Assembly: GCA_963757185.1 (NCBI GenBank)
Contig: CAVWQI010000002.1
Location: 1,240,001 to 1,304,000, forward strand
Direction of reading: 5' to 3'
Source of the DNA: JAQBQB01 sp963757185
GTDB taxonomy: Bacteria; Gemmatimonadota; Gemmatimonadetes; Gemmatimonadales; Gemmatimonadaceae
Length of the DNA: 64,000 bases
Under the pieces are notes generated by a model that had not been told where the DNA came from, ran no database searches, and worked only from the letters and a program-made list of their open reading frames with translations. Positions 57,398-64,000 of the stretch are shown in pieces. A program made the translations under genes and the position numbers. Each line of letters starts with the position of its first letter. Positions within the stretch are counted from its first letter, which is position 1.

Positions 57398-59635
57398 CTG
57401 CCCGCGCTGTCACTCACGCTCTGCGGTCGCGTCGCCGCGGCGGTCGACGGTTCTCCGGTCTCGGGAGCCGTCCTCGGCAGCAAGAGCTTAGCGTTGCTGG
57501 CTTTTCTCGCGCTCGAGCCGGGAGCGCATAGCCGGGACGAAGTCACCGCGTTGCTCTGGGGCGAGTATCCGGAGGAAAAAGCCCGCGTTTCGCTCCGGCA
57601 GGCGCTCACCCATCTGCGAGACGCGATCGGCGACGCGCTTCACGTCGACCGAACCTCGGTTCGCTTGGTCGCGACGCCGGACAGCGACGTTCGCCAATTC
57701 CTTGCCGCCGCCGACACATCGCCGCGCGAAGCGGCCGAGGTGGACATTCCGCGTTTCCTGAGCGGACTCCAGCTCAGACACTCGTCCGGCTTCGACGATT
57801 GGGCCGATGAGAAACGGCACACGTTGCTCCGACGCTACACCAGCGTGCTCGCCGCGGCCGTTCGAGAAGCGATCGCGAGCAACCGCTCGCGCGACGCGGT
57901 GCGAGCCGCCGAGCGATGGGCGGCGGTCGACGGGTTCTCGGCCGACGCGACGCTCGCGCTGATGGAGTCGCAGTTCCTGGCCGGCAATCGTACGAACGCG
58001 TTGCAGGCGTTCGCAGACTATCGGTCTCGACTCACGGACGCCGACGATCGTCCCGACCACCGGCTCCTCGAGTTCGCGCAGCGCATTGAAGACGCGCCCG
58101 TGAGCGGCGAGAGCAGGCGGCAGGCGACCGAGGAGTGGTACGCCGCGTCGCCGTCTTTTCATGGAAGTCTCATCGGGCGAGACCGAGAATGGGATCGCCT
58201 TCGCGCGACGTGGCAGGCCGTTTCGCAAAGCCGGTCGCGCGCCGTGCTCATCGAAGGTGAATCGGGCGTCGGAAAGTCGCGTCTCGCCGACGACTTCGCA
58301 CGCTGGGTGACCGCCGAGGGCGGGACCGTGCTCCGCGGACGCGGCTTCGACGTGCGAGTCGGCGTTCCCTTCGGCGCGATGATCGAGGCGCTCCGGTCGG
58401 CGATCGATGCGCCCGGCTTGAGCGGTACCGACCCTCAATGGCTCGCCGAAGTCGCGCGCGTCGTGCCGGAGCTCAAGCAGCGCTTCGCCGGCCTCCCCGA
58501 GATCGTTCCTGCGTCGACGGCGGACAGTTGGCGCCTCTTCGAGGGAATCGCGCAGATGCTCGTCGCGATCTCCGAGGAGACGCCTCTGACGGTGCTCATC
58601 GACGACGTGCAGTGGTGCGACGCCGACAGCTGCGCGCTGCTCCACTTTCTCGTCCGGAAACTGGCGCGATCGGCGATTCTCTGGTTCGTCACCTTCGCCC
58701 CCGGCGCCGTCGAGCGCGACGCCGCTGCCGCACGATGGGTGCGCGCGCTTCGCGGATCGCCCGCAACCGAAGTGATCGCCCTCCAACCGCTGAGCGAAGA
58801 CGAAGTACGGCAGCTCGTGCGCGGACTCGGCCGAGTGAGCACGCCGATGGAAGCCGAGCGGTTGGCCTCGCGAATCCACGAGGCCACCGCCGGCTATCCC
58901 TTCTATGTGGTGGAGCTGCTCAAGACCCTCTTCGCCCAGGGATGGTTGACCGTCGATCCGGAGAGCGGCGAATGGATCGTGCGGCCGAGCGATTCCGGCG
59001 AGGAACCGGCCCTCACGCTTCCGTCCGTGCACGAGGCGATCGCCGAGCGGATCGAGTGTCTTTCGGACGAGCTCAAGGGTGTGTTGATCACGATCGCTGT
59101 GTCGACGCGCGGTTGCCGGACGGACGTCCTGTCACACGTACACGGAGTCTCACGCTTGCGCGCGGCGGCGATCGGCGACGCGCTCGTCGAACGACACCTG
59201 GTCGTGGAGGACAACGGAGCGTACTGCTGCGCGCATCCAGTGATCGGTCGTGTGATGGTCGACGAGCTCGGAACATCGCGCAAACGGGAAGTGCACCGCG
59301 GACTCGCGTTGGCGATGGAGCTCGTGGGTTCGGATCGATCCGAGTACGTGGACCCGGGTGAGATCGCGCGGCACGCCGAGCAGGCCGGTGAGAGGGCGAT
59401 GGCCTACCGGTTCGCGATGCAGGCCGTGGAAGCGTGCGCGCGACGATTCGCGTTCGATGACGCGCTGGGTTGGCTCGACTTTGCGTCTGGCGTCGCCTCG
59501 GCACCTGGCGAAGCGGATGCTGTCAATCGCGCGACGGCGCAACTACTCGAAGTCTCGGATCGCCGTGAGCTGTCGCCTGCTCGCGCACCGGTCTCCGCCC
59601 CTCGGCCCATCGCGTCGGCTTCGGCGCGCGACTAG
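57398..59635 (+). CDS. BTAD/AAA-ATPase transcriptional regulator (SARP/LuxR-family-like), probably truncated at the 3' end
   Basis: About 745 residues. The conserved first strands (PALSLTLCGRVAAAVDG, then LGSKSLALLAFLALEPGAHS) lie upstream of the first TTG (57494); the only candidate covering them is CTG 57398, 7 nt after GGAG. Order: N-terminal winged-helix-like part (KARVSLRQALTHLRDAIGD), BTAD helical domain (~100-215), ATPase with Walker A GESGVGKSRLADDF and Walker B-like LTVLIDDVQWCDADS, then helical repeats. Relatives usually continue for several hundred residues of TPR; here the frame ends at a TAG inside a 49-bp tandem repeat. Divergent from the peptide genes. Confidence 0.82.
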   Translation: MPALSLTLCGRVAAAVDGSPVSGAVLGSKSLALLAFLALEPGAHSRDEVTALLWGEYPEEKARVSLRQALTHLRDAIGDALHVDRTSVRLVATPDSDVRQFLAAADTSPREAAEVDIPRFLSGLQLRHSSGFDDWADEKRHTLLRRYTSVLAAAVREAIASNRSRDAVRAAERWAAVDGFSADATLALMESQFLAGNRTNALQAFADYRSRLTDADDRPDHRLLEFAQRIEDAPVSGESRRQATEEWYAASPSFHGSLIGRDREWDRLRATWQAVSQSRSRAVLIEGESGVGKSRLADDFARWVTAEGGTVLRGRGFDVRVGVPFGAMIEALRSAIDAPGLSGTDPQWLAEVARVVPELKQRFAGLPEIVPASTADSWRLFEGIAQMLVAISEETPLTVLIDDVQWCDADSCALLHFLVRKLARSAILWFVTFAPGAVERDAAAARWVRALRGSPATEVIALQPLSEDEVRQLVRGLGRVSTPMEAERLASRIHEATAGYPFYVVELLKTLFAQGWLTVDPESGEWIVRPSDSGEEPALTLPSVHEAIAERIECLSDELKGVLITIAVSTRGCRTDVLSHVHGVSRLRAAAIGDALVERHLVVEDNGAYCCAHPVIGRVMVDELGTSRKREVHRGLALAMELVGSDRSEYVDPGEIARHAEQAGERAMAYRFAMQAVEACARRFAFDDALGWLDFASGVASAPGEADAVNRATAQLLEVSDRRELSPARAPVSAPRPIASASARD

Positions 59636-59723
59636 GCACCGGCGTTCACGCGGCCGAGTCGCCCGAGGTCTTCCGCGCGACCAGGCGCCGGCGTTCACGC
59701 GCCCGAGCCGCCCGAGGTCTTCC
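59626..59723. repeat. 49-bp tandem duplication overlapping the end of the regulator gene
   Basis: Two units, 59626-59674 and 59675-59723, differ at four positions. Both end in CGCCCGAGGTCTTCC, and the second runs directly into the 71-bp hairpin element A. The stop codon of the regulator lies in the first unit (ACTAGG, where the second unit has ACCAGG). Confidence 0.8.
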
Positions 59724-59786
59724 ACGCGACCAGTGCAATGCTGCCGACACAGCCCGGCAGCATTGCCTCGGCTCGCGCTCCAGACC
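59716..59786. repeat. 71-bp hairpin element, copy A
   Basis: Core stem: GCAATGCTGCCG (59735-59746), 8-nt loop, then its perfect complement (59755-59766). An outer GGTCT/AGACC pair closes the element. It is closely related in sequence, in inverted orientation, to copy B at 60185-60255. REP-like structured repeat; no RAYT-type transposase in the window. Confidence 0.75.
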
Positions 59787-59829
59787 CCGGGCCGTCTCGC
59801 GCGCTGCCCCAGGTGCGCGCGAGACCGAC

Positions 59830-60081
59830 CTAGCGTTGCGCGCGAACGCTCCGCCCGCGCTCGACGTGGATCTCGACACGGAGGCCGGCCCGCACGAGGA
59901 AGCGCAGCAGTGTCTCTAGTGAGAAGCGAGCCAGGCGCCCACGGCGCAGATCGGCGATCCGAAACCGGTCGGTGCCGAGCAGCGACGCGAGGTCATCGCC
60001 GTTCCCGTGACGCAGGAACTCGGCGAGGTGCGCGAGCGCCTCGCGCTTGAGCGCGGGAATCGGATCATTGTCGGGCGACAT
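59830..60081 (-). CDS. XRE/HTH antitoxin-like protein, orphan
   Basis: 83 residues. The pattern LKREALAHLAEFLRHGN, LLGTDRFRIADLRRGRLARF and SLETLLRFLVRAGLRVEI matches small XRE-type antitoxins of the HigA/HTH_37 group, in which the second helix-turn-helix region reads VSDLxxGK-like and the C-terminal strand follows GLxVE. No toxin-sized gene adjoins it on either side within the expected distance; instead, it is flanked by two inverted 71-bp hairpin elements. It may be a solitary regulator or the remnant of a toxin-antitoxin pair. Confidence 0.75.
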   Translation of the reverse strand: MSPDNDPIPALKREALAHLAEFLRHGNGDDLASLLGTDRFRIADLRRGRLARFSLETLLRFLVRAGLRVEIHVERGRSVRAQR

Positions 60082-60184
60082 TCCCTAGGATAGGCTCGCG
60101 CACGCACGTGGTCGCAACCATTTGCTCGCACTGGAACGCACGCCGTCGCCGTTCTCTGTGATCGCATGAGGCGAGCGGATGGGG

Positions 60185-60255
60185 CTGTCCGGAGCGGAGC
60201 CGAGGCACTATTGCCGGGCAGTGTCGGCAATAGTGCACTGGTCCGCGGAGGACAG
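60185..60255. repeat. 71-bp hairpin element, copy B (inverted)
   Basis: Core stem: GCACTATTGCCG (60205-60216), 8-nt loop, perfect complement (60225-60236), with an outer CTGTCC/GGACAG pair. Relative to copy A the stem differs at three base pairs, all fully compensated, while the sequence around the base of the stem and the loop are nearly unchanged. Confidence 0.75.
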
Positions 60256-60301
60256 TCCCAGCCCGAGCCACGGTCACCGGGCCGCAGCCCTGTTGATCCG
60301 G

Positions 60302-60931
60302 TCACAAAAAGAGCGGGAGGACGCCGTGCTCGGAGCGAAAGGTGGCCACGAGCTCGGCGCGATCGCCGAGTTCGATCGGAAGCTCGACGCGAAGGACTTC
60401 GAGCATCTCGCGCACGCGTTGAGGATCCGGATGCCTGCCGCGCAGCTCGACAAGCGTTGGTCCGACAGTCGCCGACGTCGCGGGGTGAGGACTCGTCTTC
60501 CAGTCGATGAAGAAGGGAACGACACCGTCGGCGAGCACAGTCGTCGGATCCGTGACTTCCCACGTGAGCGGAACGCCGTCCGCGCGCTTGCGACTCCCCG
60601 ACGTCACGCTTCCCAGGTGGACCCCACGTCGCGCGGCGTCGGCGACGAGTTGCGTCACGTTCGTCGCCGCGGCAGCCCACGCGACGAGCCGCGGGGCTTC
60701 TATCGAATCGACGCTGAACCACCGCGGCCCGTATGGGCTCGGCTGCTCGGGATCGGGCGCGATGATTTCGAGGTAGGTTCTCGGCCCAATCGCGACGAGC
60801 GCGTTGCGCGTGCCGCGCCCGATGTGCTGCCCGCCCGGTGACGGGGCGACGCCGAGTCGGCGCTCGATCTCGGCGCACGCGGCGTCCAGATCGGGAGCGG
60901 CGTAGACGAGGTGGTCGACGCGGTCGAGCAT
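60302..60931 (-). CDS. VOC-fold (glyoxalase-like, Glyoxalase_3 type) protein
   Basis: 209 residues. N-terminal VDHLVYAAPDLDAACAEIER and LGVAPSPGGQHIGRGTRNAL, followed by PRTYLEIIAPDPEQ, are the first betaalphabetabetabeta unit; the second (VTWEV/PLTWEVTDPTTVLADGVV, PFFIDWKTS) lies near residue 125. Metal-ligand candidates are His7 and Glu55-region residues. It belongs to the Glyoxalase_3 family, whose reactions are mostly unknown. It stands alone, with no link to the acyl-CoA cluster at the other end of the window. Confidence 0.82.
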   Translation of the reverse strand: MLDRVDHLVYAAPDLDAACAEIERRLGVAPSPGGQHIGRGTRNALVAIGPRTYLEIIAPDPEQPSPYGPRWFSVDSIEAPRLVAWAAAATNVTQLVADAARRGVHLGSVTSGSRKRADGVPLTWEVTDPTTVLADGVVPFFIDWKTSPHPATSATVGPTLVELRGRHPDPQRVREMLEVLRVELPIELGDRAELVATFRSEHGVLPLFL

Positions 60932-61009
60932 TTCAGCGTAAACCTACTCGACGTGGCACAGCGGCGCGGGCAGATCCCGCGCCGCTGTTCGGCCGCCACG
61001 TGCCGCGGC

Positions 61010-61891
61010 TTACGGTTTCTTTGATTCCTTCTTTGCAGCAGCGGCGGGCGCGCCCGCCTGAATGACCGCCGCGCCCTTCCAGAAATCGGCGTCCGACGCG
61101 CGCCAATCTTCACTCACGTAACTCATCTTGGCGCTGACGGCGAACAGATCGGTCTGGACCGAGATCACCCCGTCGTTCGACAGCTTATCGAGCTCCTTCG
61201 CGCCGACGTCGCCGAGGGCTTTACCGAACTGCGCGTCCTCCCTCATGCCGATGTCGAGATCAGCGACGGTCTTGTGCGGAATGATGACGAGGAAGGTGCC
61301 GTCGGGTACACCCATGCCGCCCTGGTACATGGCCCAGTGGGCGCTTGTGTGCGCGGCCATGTGCGTCGCGCGAAGCTTCTCGGCGATCTTCTTGACGTCG
61401 TCGTTGTGCCCCGGCCGCGCGCGGACGGTGATCATCTCGTATGCGTGCATCTGTGACCACTCGACCGTGTCGCGGTAGCTCATGTCCGGCCGCAGCATCC
61501 AGAACGACGAGACCGCATCGCTGATGTCGTCGGCATCCTTGACGGCGAAGCCGCTGACGGCGGTCATGAGATCCTTGTCCTTGGAGCTTGCAATGTTCGC
61601 GTCGTCCATCGCCTTGAACGACGGCCACCCGAACATGAACCAGGCGTCGTTCGGCCCCGTCATGGCGGTCAACGCGATACCATAGTATGGAAGCTTGGCT
61701 TTCGCGTAGGCGGCCGCCCACGCGTGCTCGTTGGCCTCGTGCGCGTCCCCGCGGCCGATCTTCACGATCTCGCGAGTGCGTTGAATGATCGGCGGCGGTG
61801 AGCTTGGCCCGGCGGGCATCGGTGATTGAGCCATCGCCGGTGGTGCGAGTGCCAGGATGAGTGGAACGGACATACCAATGCGGCGTCGCAT
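61010..61891 (-). CDS. secreted protein of unknown function
   Basis: 293 residues from ATG 61891, with AGGAG 4 nt upstream and a signal peptide (MRRRIGMSVPLILALAPPAM, cleavage after AQS). The mature part has two related alpha/beta segments: one around REIVKIGRGDAHEANEHAWA and YGIALTAMTGPNDAWFMFGW, and one around YEMITVRARPGHNDDVKKIA and MAMYQGG-like HWAMYQGGMGVPDGTFLVII. This resembles a duplicated ferredoxin-like (antibiotic-monooxygenase/NIPSNAP-like) fold, but no active site is evident. It ends in a Lys/Ala-rich tail. Divergent from the beta-lactamase-fold gene. Confidence 0.72.
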   Translation of the reverse strand: MRRRIGMSVPLILALAPPAMAQSPMPAGPSSPPPIIQRTREIVKIGRGDAHEANEHAWAAAYAKAKLPYYGIALTAMTGPNDAWFMFGWPSFKAMDDANIASSKDKDLMTAVSGFAVKDADDISDAVSSFWMLRPDMSYRDTVEWSQMHAYEMITVRARPGHNDDVKKIAEKLRATHMAAHTSAHWAMYQGGMGVPDGTFLVIIPHKTVADLDIGMREDAQFGKALGDVGAKELDKLSNDGVISVQTDLFAVSAKMSYVSEDWRASDADFWKGAAVIQAGAPAAAAKKESKKP

Positions 61892-62136
61892 GGTGCTCCT
61901 GATGAAATGGGTGGGTGTCGGCCGAGTATGAGACATACGACCGCCCAGGCCAGTTGTACATGACACCCGACACATTCGGCCCATTCTCTTAGGTATTTTT
62001 GATTCAACCCCTCAAAAACGCCCTGCGCGTGTGTCGGCAGCAGCAACACGCTTCGTCGCCGTCGTGGCGCGAGTGAACAGGCGCTCATTATACTCCGCAC
62101 GGAACACCCACGACGACGCATCGAATCGAGGATCCA

Positions 62137-63633
62137 ATGTCCCTCCGACCCCTGTCGTGCTCGGCCATCCTGCTCCCGCTCACCGCCACGCTACTCGCCG
62201 CGCAGCAATCCTCGGCTCCCGCCGATCTCGACGCGACCGTAGCCCGCATCATGGCTGAACAGCACGTCGTCGGTGCATCGGTGCTCGTGGCGAAGGACGG
62301 TCGGGTGCTCCTTCACCGCGGCTACGGTCTCGCGGACCTCGGCCTCGACGTCACGACGAAAGACGAAACGGTCTACCATATAGTTGGCCCGATGCTGCCG
62401 TTCACCGGCGTCGCCGTGATGCAGCTCGTCGAGCGTGGCAAGCTGGCGCTCGACGACGACATCTCGAAGTACGTTCCCGAGTTTCCGATGCAGGGGCGGC
62501 GCGTCACCGTACGCCAGCTTCTCGATCACACGTCGGGAATCGTCGACTACCACTACCTCGGCGACCCAATTGAGGCGACGAGCCGGCAGCCTAAGGCGCT
62601 CGACGAGGTGATGGCCCTTTACGCCGGCAAGCAGTGGGTGAACGAGCCGGGCGCCAAATGGGACTGGTCGATCTCAGGCTTCCAGCTGCTCGTCACGATC
62701 ATCGAGCGCGTGTCGGGGCAGTCGTTCGCCGAGTACGTGCAACAGTACCTCTTCGCGCCAGCCGGCCTCCAGCACACGAGCTACTGCGATGACTACAGTC
62801 TCGTGAAGGGACTCTCGCATGCCTATCGCCGCTTCGAGAACGGCTTCGTCCCGGCGAACGAGAACGACATGGCGTACAACGCGGACCTGCGCATTTGCAG
62901 CACCGTGGGCGATTTCTTCAAGTTGTGGTCCGCGCTCGCGAATCACACGCTGCTCCGCGCCGAGTCGTTCACGATGATGCAGACCGCGAGAGGCGCCGCG
63001 GCGCATATGAGTCCCAGCGATCCGCAGGCGCAGTACGGTCTCGCCTTGACGATCAATAGCGAGGACGCGCACCGGCGCTTCGGTCAGCACGGTTCGCTGT
63101 TCGGGTACAGCGGAAGCTTGTATGAGTTTCCCGAGGATCATCTGACGATCGTAGTGCTCAGCAACACCGAGGGGCAGAACGCCTACGCAATCACCCGAGC
63201 GCTGTCGCGTCAGGTCCTCGGTCTGCCACCGCTGCCCTCGGCGCCGGCTGTCGCACAATCGTCCGCGTCGCGCGCCCTCGACGACCTGCCGCTGGCGCCG
63301 GCCGATCTGCGACAATTCGCAGGCACCTTCGTCCTTGCCCCAGATCGCGTGTCATCGGATCTCCACGACTCGTACGCGCAATACCGCCGCACGGTGCGCG
63401 TGTTCGACGAGAATGGCCGGCTGATGATGCAGACGCTGGGCGAGGGGCCCGAACGGCTACTCAAACAGCGCGACGGAACGTTCGCGCGTCGCTCCGCGCC
63501 GCGGGCGACGGTGACGATCGTGGTCGAGGGCGGCACCGCGAAGACCCTCAAGATCGACTCGGCGTCGTTGCCCCTGTCGGGCTCGCGAGTCGGGCCAGGC
63601 GATCCCGCGACGTTTCACGCACAGCTAAAATGA
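62137..63633 (+). CDS. secreted beta-lactamase-fold (class C/serine hydrolase) protein lacking catalytic residues
   Basis: 498 residues with a signal peptide (SCSAILLPLTATLLAAQQS). The overall fold is that of class C-type serine hydrolases: RIMAEQHVVGASVLVAKDGR, GYGLADLGLDVTTKDETVYH, LARGKLALDDDISKYVPEF-like RGKLALDDDISKYVPEFPMQ, VRQLLDHTSGI, and FAEYVQQYLFAPAGLQHTSY. But the SxxK motif is replaced by GPML (residues 84-87) and the YxN motif by WSI (177-179); only the HGS of the third box remains. A C-terminal domain of ~120 residues follows. Probably a pseudoenzyme with a binding role. Confidence 0.85.
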   Translation: MSLRPLSCSAILLPLTATLLAAQQSSAPADLDATVARIMAEQHVVGASVLVAKDGRVLLHRGYGLADLGLDVTTKDETVYHIVGPMLPFTGVAVMQLVERGKLALDDDISKYVPEFPMQGRRVTVRQLLDHTSGIVDYHYLGDPIEATSRQPKALDEVMALYAGKQWVNEPGAKWDWSISGFQLLVTIIERVSGQSFAEYVQQYLFAPAGLQHTSYCDDYSLVKGLSHAYRRFENGFVPANENDMAYNADLRICSTVGDFFKLWSALANHTLLRAESFTMMQTARGAAAHMSPSDPQAQYGLALTINSEDAHRRFGQHGSLFGYSGSLYEFPEDHLTIVVLSNTEGQNAYAITRALSRQVLGLPPLPSAPAVAQSSASRALDDLPLAPADLRQFAGTFVLAPDRVSSDLHDSYAQYRRTVRVFDENGRLMMQTLGEGPERLLKQRDGTFARRSAPRATVTIVVEGGTAKTLKIDSASLPLSGSRVGPGDPATFHAQLK

Positions 63634-63652
63634 TCGCCTCGCCCCGCCGCGC

Positions 63653-64000
63653 TCACAGACGCTTCTGTAACTCCGCGAAGCGCTGTTCGCCGCGCAGCAG
63701 CGTCAGGTCGCTGTCGTGCTCGAGCCACTCGCGATGGCCGAAGCCGCACTCGACGGCCTTTTCCAGGCACGTCAGCGCGTCGTCCTTCATGCCGCCGAGC
63801 GCGTACACGCAGGCCACGTTGTAAAGCACCATCGAGTCCGACGGATTCGAGTCGTGCGCTCTCTTCACCCAATCGAGCGCGCGATCGCGCTCGCCGAGCT
63901 GCATCAGCGCGCCGGCGCCGAGATAGAGCGCGCGCGGATCGTCCGGATGGAGCTCGAGGTGCCGGTCCAGACGTTGCATGCCGCGGTGAATGTTGTCGGC
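63653..64000 (-). CDS. TPR-repeat protein, C-terminal fragment (5' end outside window)
   Basis: The frame is open to the window edge; 115 codons are visible. TPR-like helices: RHLELHPDDPRALYLGAGAL, LDWVKRAHDSNPSDSMVLYN and CLEKAVECGFGHREWLEHDS, ending DLTLLRGEQRFAELQKRL. This ending is typical of the TPR tail of TolB-N/adenylate-cyclase-like or Ser/Thr-kinase proteins of the kind seen at 43972-46357. What lies upstream cannot be told. Confidence 0.78.
   Translation of the reverse strand, partial: ADNIHRGMQRLDRHLELHPDDPRALYLGAGALMQLGERDRALDWVKRAHDSNPSDSMVLYNVACVYALGGMKDDALTCLEKAVECGFGHREWLEHDSDLTLLRGEQRFAELQKRL

Noticed and set aside
59626..59723. CRISPR array
   Set aside because: Only two adjacent 49-bp units without spacers, and no cas genes; it is a tandem duplication beside a hairpin element.
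60302..60931. VOC-fold gene as the missing sixth member of the itaconate-type cluster
   Set aside because: A VOC-family gene is present in the Pseudomonas locus, but this one lies 50 kb away, belongs to the Glyoxalase_3 type and shares no operon or regulatory feature with the cluster.

Overview
The window is a GC-rich bacterial chromosome segment with dense coding on both strands and many 4-nt ATGA/GTGA overlaps. No rRNA, tRNA, prophage or CRISPR was seen. Three orphan duplicated-type ABC permeases (two with a PadR regulator), three eukaryotic-type Ser/Thr kinases with C-terminal propeller, TPR or NTF2-like parts, two giant VPS10/BNR-propeller exoproteins and several secreted proteins of unknown role suggest Gemmatimonadota, or less likely Acidobacteriota. 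This is inference from gene content; no marker gene is present.

Layout. 1-5286: 3' end of an alpha-2-macroglobulin gene, a secreted protein, a coupled methyltransferase/DUF2911 pair and a hybrid histidine kinase. 5326-10900: two divergent coupled operons (CitE-type lyase and MaoC/FAS1-like hydratase; acyl-CoA dehydrogenase, class III CoA-transferase and MmgE/PrpD) that match the gene set of the Pseudomonas itaconate-degradation locus. 10995-25890: permeases, outer-membrane proteins, a CBS protein, a second hybrid kinase, a PadR-permease unit, a Ser/Thr kinase and a Tat-exported DsrE-like protein. 26173-36857: sarcosine-oxidase-type flavoenzyme, MBL hydrolase, twin S1C proteases with a LuxR-type regulator, a YVTN propeller, the first VPS10 protein and an NlpC/P60 hydrolase. 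37073-48583: two Ser/Thr kinases, the second VPS10 protein and a GH27 alpha-galactosidase. 48653-51615: PadR-permease unit. 51712-59635: the most unusual block. 59830-64000: orphan antitoxin-like HTH, VOC protein, secreted proteins, a beta-lactamase-fold pseudoenzyme and a TPR fragment.

The 51.7-57.4 kb block is the best candidate for an undescribed system. Two paralogous 48-residue peptides (conserved for about 42 residues, divergent at the C-terminus) sit behind a strong terminator, followed by three translationally coupled genes: a GAF-GAF-HlyD protein, a lipoprotein RND/HlyD adaptor and a PqqD-like/M50 protease/HlyD fusion. The first of these is out of frame because of a perfect 4 x 8-bp tandem repeat. 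Losing one octamer restores a protein whose stop makes a GTGA overlap with the next gene, which points to slipped-strand phase variation. The same octamer, in the same coding frame, is found inside a protease gene at 30.65 kb.

Small repeats are the other theme: a 485-bp element with 16-bp perfect terminal inverted repeats around a degenerate IVS/four-helix-bundle gene, an 87-bp internally deleted relative of it, and a pair of 71-bp hairpin elements whose stems differ by compensatory changes, flanking an orphan antitoxin-like gene. At least four genes or gene starts carry apparent single-base frameshifts; whether these are real or assembly errors cannot be decided from this sequence.
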